A stretch of DNA of 64,000 nt from the NCBI GenBank assembly GCA_963737835.1, contig CAVTUH010000002.1:496001-560000 (forward strand), in the 5' to 3' direction. Below, piece after piece: positions 24,531-31,607 of this stretch. The DNA is from Palsa-1248 sp963737835 (GTDB lineage Bacteria; Gemmatimonadota; Gemmatimonadetes; Gemmatimonadales; Gemmatimonadaceae). How positions within the stretch are numbered: the stretch's first letter is position 1; every line of letters starts with the position of its first letter. The translations under genes were made by a program, and so were the position numbers. The notes under the pieces were generated by a model. The model worked only from the letters and a program-made list of their open reading frames with translations, had not been told where the DNA came from and searched no databases.

Positions 24531-25526
24531 ATGCCCCGACTGGATATCGCTGACTCGTATCGCGCTGCGGCGCATGCGCCCAACACGATGCGCGCGTATG
24601 GCGCGGACTGGCGACATTTCGCAGCGTGGTGCGAGCGCCAGACGGTGCAGCCGCTACCGGCGCCTCCCCGCGCCGTCGCGCGCTATCTCATCGCACTAGT
24701 CGATGGCGCTCGCGCCGTCGACGGGACGTGGGTCGAGCGGCCGCGGAGCATCGCCACCCTCGCCCGCCGGCTCGCGACGATCCGGCAATACCATCGACTC
24801 GCCGGGCACCCGTTCGACAGTCGCGACCCGGTGCTCCGCGATACCTGGCGTGGCATCCAACGAGCGCACGCCGGCCCTCCGCGCAACAAGGTGCCGACGG
24901 TCACCGAGATATTGCGATCGTGGCTGCAGGCGCTACCAGATACGACCGCCGGCATCCGCGATCGCGCCCTGCTGCTCATTGGATTCGCGGGGGCTTTTCG
25001 GCGTTCAGAGCTCGTCGCGATCGACGTCGCAGACTGCGCCTGGCACACCGACGGTCTCATCATCACGGTGCCCGCGTCCCCCAGCACGCCCGACGGCCCC
25101 GCGGTCGACATCGGATTGCCCTACGGCGCGCATGCGGAGACGTGCCCGATTCGCGCGCTCGCGCACTGGCTGGCGATCGCAGACATCGGCGAGGGACCGC
25201 TGTTCCGTCCCGTGACGCGACACGGGTCCATCCTCCCACAACGATTGTCGGATCGTGCCGTCGCACTCGTGATCAAGCGGACGGTCGAGGCGGCGCGTGA
25301 GACGGCCCGGACGCAGGGCAATGCGGTCCTGGCCGACAGCCTGGATCCCGCTCGCTACGCTGGCCACAGCCTTCGTGCCGGCTTCATCGTCAGCGCTGCG
25401 GCCGCGGGTGTGTCCGAGCGCGACATCATGCGCCACACGCGCCACAAGCGAGCTGACACGCTCCTCAAGTACGTCCAGCACGCCGCGCTCTTCCGGCGAA
25501 ACGCGGCCGCACAAGTCGGCCTCTGA
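24531..25526 (+). CDS. Tyrosine recombinase / site-specific integrase
   Basis: 331 residues with the two-domain layout of the family. The N-terminal SAM-like DNA-binding domain includes APNTMRAYGADWRHFAAWCE. The catalytic domain shows Arg in GAFRRSELVAI, His-x-x-Arg in YAGHSLRAGF, His in MRHTRHKRADTL and the nucleophile Tyr in LLKYVQHA. The frame is intact, so it may be active. No phage or integron genes surround it, and no att duplication was found. A perfect palindrome 58 bp upstream is a candidate binding or crossover site. I took the ATG at 24531; one at 24513 adds six residues. Confidence 0.9.
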   Translation: MPRLDIADSYRAAAHAPNTMRAYGADWRHFAAWCERQTVQPLPAPPRAVARYLIALVDGARAVDGTWVERPRSIATLARRLATIRQYHRLAGHPFDSRDPVLRDTWRGIQRAHAGPPRNKVPTVTEILRSWLQALPDTTAGIRDRALLLIGFAGAFRRSELVAIDVADCAWHTDGLIITVPASPSTPDGPAVDIGLPYGAHAETCPIRALAHWLAIADIGEGPLFRPVTRHGSILPQRLSDRAVALVIKRTVEAARETARTQGNAVLADSLDPARYAGHSLRAGFIVSAAAAGVSERDIMRHTRHKRADTLLKYVQHAALFRRNAAAQVGL

Positions 25527-25552
25527 CGGCTCGACCTGCCGCACAAAACTCG

Positions 25553-25576
25553 GCGGCCCGCTCGAGAGCGGGCCGC
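25553..25576 (-). terminator. Rho-independent terminator of the small gene
   Basis: GCGGCCCGCTC-GA-GAGCGGGCCGC, an 11-bp perfect stem, followed on the minus strand by CGAGTTTTG. It lies five bases beyond the stop of the 53-residue gene and may also stop transcripts from the convergent integrase gene. Confidence 0.75.
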
Positions 25577-25581
25577 AAATG

Positions 25582-25743
25582 TCAGAAGTCTCGCTTCTTC
25601 ATCTCATTCAAGAACTTCTTGAGGTGCTCGACGTCTTGCGGGTCGGGCAACAGTGTGCTGTCATACTTCGGCGTCACGGCCGGCTTTTTGAGAGCCGCCG
25701 CGGCGTTCTTCTTGGCGAGCGCCAACAGCTTCCGGTCATCCAT
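25582..25743 (-). CDS. Small hypothetical protein, 53 residues
   Basis: Short gene with unusually complete signals: ribosome site GGAGGG six bases before the ATG, and a strong terminator directly after the TGA. The product begins MDDRKLLALAKKNAAAALKK, continues PAVTPKYDSTLLPDPQDVEH and ends LKKFLNEMKKRDF. Two amphipathic Lys-rich helices flank a Pro-containing linker; no Cys, signal or membrane segment. I do not recognise it. Being beside a recombinase, it might be a cassette-like passenger or a small regulator, but neither can be shown. Confidence 0.75.
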   Translation of the reverse strand: MDDRKLLALAKKNAAAALKKPAVTPKYDSTLLPDPQDVEHLKKFLNEMKKRDF

Positions 25744-26101
25744 AGTTTCCCTCCGCCTACAAATTTCGCTTCGATTCGGATCGCCGCCAAGCCCATACCT
25801 ACGGCTCCTGGCTCCCTGGCGCCGAGTGGGTGCGTGACTAGCGTTTAGACTTCCGGCGCGCGCCCCACGGCAGGCTCCCAGGGCATGCCCACGTCGCCGC
25901 CCACAGAACGACGGGCTGCACCCCGAGGGGGCAACCGGTGTGCGGCACAGCCCGCGCGGGGAGCGGAGAAAGGGACGAACTGCCCTGCACTCGGACTGAA
26001 TGACCCGTCGGCGGATGGGCTACCAGCAATGTCGGGTCTACTTTCTACTTTCAGTACCTCTACTTTCTCGGGCGTGAAGCGCCCGCCCCAGGAGGGGGGA
26101 A
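25744..26101. other. Intergenic stretch upstream of SDR gene
   Basis: About 290 bp of GC-rich sequence without a supportable gene, then a family-B repeat at 26036-26085 and the ribosome site of the SDR gene (AGGAGGGGGGA). Confidence 0.5.
26036..26085 (+). repeat. Dispersed repeat, family B, in SDR leader
   Basis: GTCTACTTTCTACTTTCAG, TACCTCTACTTTCTCGGGCG, then the hairpin closing with GCGCCCG. It ends 16 bp before the SDR start codon, so the hairpin would be in the mRNA leader. Confidence 0.75.
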
Positions 26102-27013
26102 ATGGAATCGCATGCAACCGGCGGAGGGATGGGCGGCAAGGTCGTCGTCATCACTGGCGCGACGTCCGGCATCGGCCAGGTAGCGGCGGAAACGCTGGCG
26201 ATGAAGGGCGCACGTATCGTCCAGGTTGCACGCGACCCCAAACGCGGCGACGAGGCAATGGCACGACTCCGCGACCGCTCACCGGGCGTCGCGCATACGA
26301 TCTACTACGGCGATCTTCTCCGGCTCAGCGAAATGCGGCGAGTCGCGGCGGAGATCGGTCGGGCTGAACCGCGCATTGATGTCCTCATCAACAACGCCGG
26401 TGCGATTTTCGGCACGCGAGAGCTGACCGAAGATGGCCTGGAACGCACGTTCGCCCTGAACCACATGGCCTACTTCGTCATCACCCAGGGGCTGCGCGAA
26501 CGCCTGATCGCGACCGCGCCGGCACGAGTGATCAGCACGTCGTCCGACGCGCACAAATACGGGTCCATCGACTTCGGCGATCTGCAGTTGGCGAAGGCAT
26601 TCCGCGGCGGGATTCTCGACTGGGTGCTCTACGGCGGGCCCGCGTTCAAGGTGTATGGCACCTCCAAGCTGTACAACATCCTGTTCACGCGTGAGCTTGC
26701 CCGTCGTCTCGCCGGCACCGGCGTCACGGCTAACTGCCTGCACCCGGGCCTTGTCGCCACGAGGTTCGGCGACGCGATGGAGGGTTTTATGAGGTCCGCC
26801 ATCCGATGGTCGCAGCGCTTCGCTCTGACGCCGGAGCAGGGAGCACAAACGCTGGTGTACCTCGCGTCCTCACCCAATGTGGCCACCATCACGGGCCAGT
26901 ATTTCGTGAAGTGCCGTCCGGTCCAGCCCAGTGCCGCCGCGCGCGATGATGCCGCCGCGAAACGGCTGTGGGACGAGTCGGAGCGGCTGATGGGGCAGCC
27001 GGCTGCGGGTTAG
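26102..27013 (+). CDS. Short-chain dehydrogenase/reductase (SDR)
   Basis: NAD(P)-dependent oxidoreductase of 303 residues, retinol-dehydrogenase-like branch. Cofactor motif VVVITGATSGIGQ at about residues 14-26, NNAG in DVLINNAGAIFG, catalytic Ser in RVISTSSDAHK and Tyr-x-x-x-Lys in YGTSKLYN. HPGLVATRFG is also typical. Arg in VARDPKRG after the second strand favours NADP. Excellent ribosome site before the ATG. Substrate unknown. Confidence 0.93.
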   Translation: MESHATGGGMGGKVVVITGATSGIGQVAAETLAMKGARIVQVARDPKRGDEAMARLRDRSPGVAHTIYYGDLLRLSEMRRVAAEIGRAEPRIDVLINNAGAIFGTRELTEDGLERTFALNHMAYFVITQGLRERLIATAPARVISTSSDAHKYGSIDFGDLQLAKAFRGGILDWVLYGGPAFKVYGTSKLYNILFTRELARRLAGTGVTANCLHPGLVATRFGDAMEGFMRSAIRWSQRFALTPEQGAQTLVYLASSPNVATITGQYFVKCRPVQPSAAARDDAAAKRLWDESERLMGQPAAG

Positions 27014-27029
27014 CAGTCAGGGGTTGGGG

Positions 27030-27581
27030 TCACCCCGGTCGCTGTCGGGCGCTCACTTCGTCGAGCCAGGCCAGCTCGGCCTCGAATTGCTGCACCGAAA
27101 GCCGCACCACCATGGCCGCATCGGAGTTGGCAGAGGTCTCCGCAATCACTGCCTCCAATGCCGCGCGATCGTCGGCCAACTGCTGCTCGAGAAACGCGCG
27201 GCGCCGCTCGAGTTGCGCGAAGTAGTCGTCGGACCGCGCCTGCCACGATAACACCATCCATGTGAGAAACGGCGGCGGCGGGCGTTGCGTCGCCCACGCG
27301 GGACGGGCGAGCGAGTCCGTCAGCTCGCGCCGCCCTGCAGCCGTGGGCTGCAACACCGTGCGCTCGGGACCGAGCGCGGGATCGGGGTCGCGCGTCGGCC
27401 GCACGAACCCGGCGTTCTGGAGCTTGTTGAGTGAGTAGTAGACCTGCGGGCGGGAAATCGCTGCCCACTTCCACACGTGCCGGCGCAAGAGCTCCGCCCA
27501 CAGCTCGTACCCGTGCATGGGCCGTTCGGCCAACAAGCTGAGAACGACCAGGTCGGCCACGGACAATTCGGCCCGCGTCAT
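27030..27581 (-). CDS. PadR-family transcriptional regulator
   Basis: 183 residues. The N-terminal winged helix reads ADLVVLSLLAERPMHGYELWAELLRR and SRPQVYYSLNKLQNAGFV, diagnostic of PadR. The C-terminal part (FAQLERRRAFLEQQLADDRAALEAV) is a long coiled-coil-like dimerisation helix, so this is the Vir/AphA-like subtype. Divergent from a secreted VOC protein; the shared 66-bp region holds a promoter with an inverted repeat over its -10, probably the operator of both genes. Confidence 0.92.
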   Translation of the reverse strand: MTRAELSVADLVVLSLLAERPMHGYELWAELLRRHVWKWAAISRPQVYYSLNKLQNAGFVRPTRDPDPALGPERTVLQPTAAGRRELTDSLARPAWATQRPPPPFLTWMVLSWQARSDDYFAQLERRRAFLEQQLADDRAALEAVIAETSANSDAAMVVRLSVQQFEAELAWLDEVSARQRPG

Positions 27582-27594
27582 CGAAAATGCCCGC

Positions 27595-27623
27595 TTGACA
27601 TGGCAAGAAGTCTAATTTAGACT
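27595..27623 (+). promoter_or_regulatory. Promoter of VOC gene with PadR-type operator
   Basis: TTGACA at 27595-27600, 17-bp spacer, TAGACT at 27618-27623. The inverted repeat AGTCTAA-T-TTAGACT (27609-27623) covers the -10 box. A repressor bound here would block RNA polymerase. The adjacent PadR gene is the obvious candidate. Confidence 0.7.
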
Positions 27624-27647
27624 AGCGGCAACTTTAAGGGGGTGCTC

Positions 27648-28178
27648 ATGCAGTTGGCGACGGGATGCGTTCTCCTGACGATCTTGACCCCGATGATCGG
27701 GGCGGCACAGTCGACCGGTTCGGCTGCACTTTCACTCGCGAGTGCACACACCATGCAGACCACAACAGGAACCTATGCAGTCGGAAGCCTCGCACCGGTC
27801 CTCATCGTCGATGCGGTCGAGCCGTCGATCGCGTTCTGGACCACGAAGCTGGGATTCACGGCAGAGAATCAGGTGCCGGGCCCCGACGGCAAGTTGATCT
27901 TTGCCAGCGTGAAGAAGGGCGGCGTCGAAATCATGTATCAGACCCGCGCGTCGGCTATCGCGGACAATCCGAAGATCGCCGCCGAATTGAACGGCCGCAG
28001 CGTCGGCCTCTTCATTACCGTCCCGACGCTGGCAGACCTGGACGCCGTCGAACGACGCGCCGCCGGAGCCCCCGTGGTCAAAGCGCGGCACGACACGTTC
28101 TACGGTACGACCGAATTCTATATTCGCGAGCCGGGCGGCAACGTCGTCGGGTTTGCCGCCCCCAAGAAGGCATCCTGA
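27648..28178 (+). CDS. Exported VOC-family (glyoxalase/bleomycin-resistance fold) protein
   Basis: 176 residues. The start MQLATGCVLLTILTPMIGAA is a signal peptide, with AAGGGGG before the ATG. The mature part has the VOC beta-alpha-beta-beta-beta pattern: APVLIVDAVEPSIAFWTTKL, then KLGFTAENQVPGPDG, and closing TEFYIREPGGNVVGFA, where the Glu in the last strand is a usual metal ligand. An exported VOC protein is uncommon. Controlled by a PadR-type operator. Ligand unknown. Confidence 0.85.
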   Translation: MQLATGCVLLTILTPMIGAAQSTGSAALSLASAHTMQTTTGTYAVGSLAPVLIVDAVEPSIAFWTTKLGFTAENQVPGPDGKLIFASVKKGGVEIMYQTRASAIADNPKIAAELNGRSVGLFITVPTLADLDAVERRAAGAPVVKARHDTFYGTTEFYIREPGGNVVGFAAPKKAS

Positions 28179-28227
28179 TCGTCGACCGCCACGGTGGCAC
28201 CGACCGCAATTAACCGGTGCATCGGCT

Positions 28228-28257
28228 GTAGGGGCGACGCAATGAGTCGCCCTTTTT
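28228..28257 (+). repeat. Family-A hairpin with T tract, terminator-like
   Basis: GTAGGGGCGAC-GCAATGA-GTCGCCC followed by TTTTT. It lies 50 bp after the VOC gene stop and has the form of a Rho-independent terminator. This copy shows the family can double as a terminator. Confidence 0.65.
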
Positions 28258-28300
28258 CACCGGTTGCGCCCCGCCGACCAAAACGCGCGACGCGACCGCG

Positions 28301-28606
28301 TCAGGTCTCGGTCGTAGCTCGCGCCGATTCCCGGCCGTCCTCCGCCCCGGCTGGCAGGTCGAAAGAGTCGCTGACAATGAGTTGACCCACTCGGAGCCGG
28401 TCGACCGACAAATCCTCAATGTCGACCGTTTTGAAGCTGGCGTCCCCGACCGCGACACGGCGGATCGCCAACTGCCACACGGCCAACGCCCCGATCGCGA
28501 AAGCGCCGGTGGCAACGCTGGCCAGCGCCAGTCCAATGAGGGCCGCGCCTGGCGCGGCGAGACGCTCCTTCCTCTTTTGTAAACCCCTCAAATGTAAGCC
28601 TCTCAT
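28301..28606 (-). CDS. Small membrane protein with short hydrophobic repeats
   Basis: 101 residues. A hydrophobic stretch AALIGLALASVATGAFAIGA is followed by quasi-repeats of five to eight residues: FAIGALAVWQLAIRRVAV, GDASFKTVDIEDLSVDRLRV, GQL. Such Ala-Ile/Leu-alternating series suggest a membrane anchor running into a narrow beta-helix-like stalk. It follows the response-regulator gene on the same strand by 91 bp. Start ATG at 28606 has GAGG upstream. I know of similar small proteins without function. Confidence 0.6.
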   Translation of the reverse strand: MRGLHLRGLQKRKERLAAPGAALIGLALASVATGAFAIGALAVWQLAIRRVAVGDASFKTVDIEDLSVDRLRVGQLIVSDSFDLPAGAEDGRESARATTET

Positions 28607-28697
28607 ATCGCGAATCCTCGTCGGCAAGGAGTTCGAGTCCCATCGATCTGTCTGCAAACCACCCGCACAAGCCGGGCCCGCGCATGGCGCCGACCGG

Positions 28698-29471
28698 TCA
28701 TAGCCGCTGTGCCAGCAGGGATTCCAGTCCCTCACGCCGACTCCGCGTGAGCCTGAGCCGCGTCCCGTCGCGCAGGACCAGCACGTTCTCGCGTTTCGAG
28801 TAGGGCTGCAGCTCCAGCACTCGCTCCAGATTCACGATGGCCGACCGGTGCACACGAAAGAAGGTCGCCGGATCCAGCCGCGCCTCGAGTGCTACCATCG
28901 ACTCGCGCAGCATATGCACCTTCCCGGCGACGTGCAGCTTGACGTAATAGTCGGCCGCCTCGATCCAATCAATGTCCTCCGCCCGCAGGAACAGCACGCG
29001 CCCGGCGGTCCGCACCAGGAACCGCGTACTCCGCCCGGTCCGCCGCTCCGCCGCATCCAGCAGCCGCGTCAACCGCTCGACCATGCCGCCGCCACGTCGG
29101 TCGCGGGCCGTCGCCTTCGCATGCGTCAGCGCCTCCGCGAACCGTGCATCGTCGAACGGCTTCAGCAGATAATCGACCGCGTGCACGTCAAAAGCCCGGA
29201 TGGCGTACTGGTCGTATGCGGTGACGAACACAATGATGGGACACGGCTCGCCACGCAGCGCACTGAGGACGTCGAAGCCATCCATGTCCGGCATCTGGAC
29301 ATCGAGGAACGCAATGTCGGGGCGCACCGTCCGGATGAGATCGACCGCCTGCTGGCCATCGCCGCACTCACCCACGAGTTCGATCTCGGGATCGGCCGCG
29401 AGCAGCGTGCGCAAGCCCGCTCGCGCGATGGGCTCATCGTCGACGATCACCGTGCGGCACACCTCGGTCAC
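28698..29471 (-). CDS. LytTR-family response regulator
   Basis: 257 residues. Receiver domain about 1-120: acidic pair in VIVDDEP, phospho-acceptor Asp in IAFLDVQMPDMDG, then VFVTAYDQYAIRAF and YLLKPF. The C-terminal LytTR DNA-binding domain spans about 150-255 (RVLFLRAEDIDWIEAADYYV, FFRVHRSAIVNLERV). GTG start overlaps the sensor kinase stop (GTGA), so the two form an AlgR/LytR-type two-component system. Target genes unknown. Confidence 0.95.
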   Translation of the reverse strand: MTEVCRTVIVDDEPIARAGLRTLLAADPEIELVGECGDGQQAVDLIRTVRPDIAFLDVQMPDMDGFDVLSALRGEPCPIIVFVTAYDQYAIRAFDVHAVDYLLKPFDDARFAEALTHAKATARDRRGGGMVERLTRLLDAAERRTGRSTRFLVRTAGRVLFLRAEDIDWIEAADYYVKLHVAGKVHMLRESMVALEARLDPATFFRVHRSAIVNLERVLELQPYSKRENVLVLRDGTRLRLTRSRREGLESLLAQRL

Positions 29472-30589
29472 GACGCCGATCCGTCGAGCGCACGGTCGTG
29501 CCAGGGCAATACCACCGTCGCGACCGCGCCGCCGCCGGGTACCGACGCCAGCGAGAGGCTCGCTCCATCGCCATAGAGATAACGGAGCCGCTCGCGGGCA
29601 TTGCTGAGACCCACGCCGCTCGACGGCGTCTGTGGCGGACCCGGCCCGTCGTCCTCGACAGCCACCCGCAGCACGCCATCCGCGCGGTTCGCCGTGATCG
29701 TGAGCGCGCCACTATCCGTTCGTTTCTCGATCCCGTGCCGGATGGCGTTCTCCACGAGCGGCTGTAGCATGAAACGCGGGACGAAGGCCTCCATCGACTC
29801 TGGCTCCGCGGCAATCCGTACCCGGAGCCGATCGGAGAAGCGGACACGCTCGATGCCGAGGTAGCGCTCCAGAAACGCGAGCTCCTCGCGCAGTGACACC
29901 TCCTGCTGGCCTGCGTCGTCGAGAATCTGCCGCAACAGGTCACCGAGCCCTGCGATCATGGTCAATGCGCGCGGTCCGTCACCGGTCCGAATCAGCATCG
30001 CGACGGTGTTCAACGTGTTGAACAGGAAATGCGGATGTAGCTGCATTTGCAGGGTACGCCACTGCGCCCGCGACAACGCCAGCCCGAGTCTCGCCGCCCG
30101 GAGCTCGTGCGCCCGCCCCCGACGCCAATGCTCGACCGCGAGCGCCCCGGCGACCAGTGCACTGTAGATCACCAGGTTGAAGATCATCCACCCGCGCACG
30201 TACAGCGCGAACGACGACGGTCGCCCCACCCCGGCCGCGAATATCGACCGAACTCCGTACACGACGAGCGAGTGCAAGAGGACCGTGAGCAGCCCCACCG
30301 CGACGTGCACGGCGACCTGAGTGGAGAAGCGCGGGATGCGCGAGATCTTCCGCGTCGCGTACACGATGAACGGCAGGAAGACGCCCCAGATGATCCAGTA
30401 CGTCATCTGCGACCAGAGCATCGCTGCCCACGTCACACTCTCCCCTTCGGCACGGTCGACGTAGTAGTTCTGGGCGGCTGACAGCACGCCGATGAGGGCG
30501 CACGCACAGAGGAGGCCCAAGGACGTCAGGGCGCGACGCGACCGGGACTCGGTACCGATACGCACGTCTTCTACAGGCGGCGTTCGCAT
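29468..30589 (-). CDS. LytS-like membrane sensor histidine kinase
   Basis: 373 residues. Four hydrophobic segments in the first 170 residues (for example LGLLCACALIGVLSAAQ, WIIWGVFLPFIVYAT, VHVAVGLLTVLLHSLVVYG) form the membrane sensor. The His_kinase domain reads WRTLQMQLHPHFLFNTLNTV, with the phosphorylated His in LHPH. The ATPase domain has the N-box ENAIRHGIE and GVGLSNARERL. Coupled to the LytTR regulator downstream. Divergent from an exported-protein gene at 30765. Confidence 0.94.
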   Translation of the reverse strand: MRTPPVEDVRIGTESRSRRALTSLGLLCACALIGVLSAAQNYYVDRAEGESVTWAAMLWSQMTYWIIWGVFLPFIVYATRKISRIPRFSTQVAVHVAVGLLTVLLHSLVVYGVRSIFAAGVGRPSSFALYVRGWMIFNLVIYSALVAGALAVEHWRRGRAHELRAARLGLALSRAQWRTLQMQLHPHFLFNTLNTVAMLIRTGDGPRALTMIAGLGDLLRQILDDAGQQEVSLREELAFLERYLGIERVRFSDRLRVRIAAEPESMEAFVPRFMLQPLVENAIRHGIEKRTDSGALTITANRADGVLRVAVEDDGPGPPQTPSSGVGLSNARERLRYLYGDGASLSLASVPGGGAVATVVLPWHDRALDGSAS

Positions 30590-30764
30590 AGTCGTAATCT
30601 GTGATCGCCGTCCGAGAAGGACAAACCACCGCAGCCGATCTTGCTGCATGGCCCGCGTCGCTCGCCCAGCAGCGCGCACCGTTGGCTGCATTCCCGCCGC
30701 GATTCCCTGCATTTTCCTACGCCGCCACTCGCCGTGCCTCTATTGTGCCGTTGTGCCACATTCC

Positions 30765-31604
30765 ATGCGACGTTCGCTGCACAGGGATGCTCGACTCTCT
30801 AGTGGTCGCCGCGCGACGATATCGCGGTCGACCGCACAGGGCCGGCGTCTCTCCCGGACTGTCTGCGTCGCGACTGCCGCGTTGAGCCTGTCGTGCGTCA
30901 ATAGGCCAGCCTATCCACAAGCCGACCGCGGCGCATCGCCCGGCATGCTCCTGCCCGGCAGCCCGTTGCTCACGCCTCCCGCACTCGCCGACAACAGCGC
31001 GCGGCTCGTGGTGTTCATCAAGCGCACGACCGGTGATACGACGGAGCAGCGGATGAGCGAGGTCCGGCGCGAGCAACGAGCGGTCGCCGGCCACCGTGAC
31101 GAGGTCTTGCTCGCCTCGACCTGGTCGCCCCCCTTCGTGTCGATCGATACCGTCGTCATTGAGCGGCGCGGACTCGCACCGGTCACGGAACACCTCGAAT
31201 ACCGCGGAGCGTTCCGCTACCAGTACTCGCACCGCCGCGTCACGGGCACGATTGAGCGGCAGGACTCTGCCGCACGCGCGTTCGATCAGGCGTTCGCTCA
31301 GGACATCTTCGCGTTCTCGGAGGTCGATCTCCTCGTGCGGTGCCTCCCGTTCAAGCCCGAGCTGAGTCTCGTAGTGCCGCTCTTCTCCGAGAGCGATGCC
31401 GCGCAGGAGCTGGACACGATGACCGTCGTCGGACCTGACAGCACGATGCCGTCGCGCGGCGGATGGGTGGTCCGCTTTGCGGATCCGGCGATCGTCACAC
31501 GCTACGTGATTGATGGAGTATCGCGTGCGATCCTGTCGGCCGAAACCACCCAGCGCCGCACTGGGGCGCACATCCGATACGCACCGACATCAGAGGAACA
31601 CTGA
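30765..31604 (+). CDS. Hypothetical exported protein, possibly DUF3108-like
   Basis: 279 residues. After an Arg-rich start comes a hydrophobic leader ending in LSLSCVNRPA, which may be a lipobox. The mature part is beta-rich with alternating hydrophobics (RLVVFIKRTTGDTTEQRM, VSIDTVVIERRGLAPV, EHLEYRGAFRYQYSHRRVTG), reminiscent of outer-envelope lipid-carrier-like folds. It is 3 bp from the degenerate MBL-fold gene, so the two are an operon. Start ATG at 30765 is the first that gives a plausible leader. Function unknown. Confidence 0.65.
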   Translation: MRRSLHRDARLSSGRRATISRSTAQGRRLSRTVCVATAALSLSCVNRPAYPQADRGASPGMLLPGSPLLTPPALADNSARLVVFIKRTTGDTTEQRMSEVRREQRAVAGHRDEVLLASTWSPPFVSIDTVVIERRGLAPVTEHLEYRGAFRYQYSHRRVTGTIERQDSAARAFDQAFAQDIFAFSEVDLLVRCLPFKPELSLVVPLFSESDAAQELDTMTVVGPDSTMPSRGGWVVRFADPAIVTRYVIDGVSRAILSAETTQRRTGAHIRYAPTSEEH

Positions 31605-31607
31605 ATC

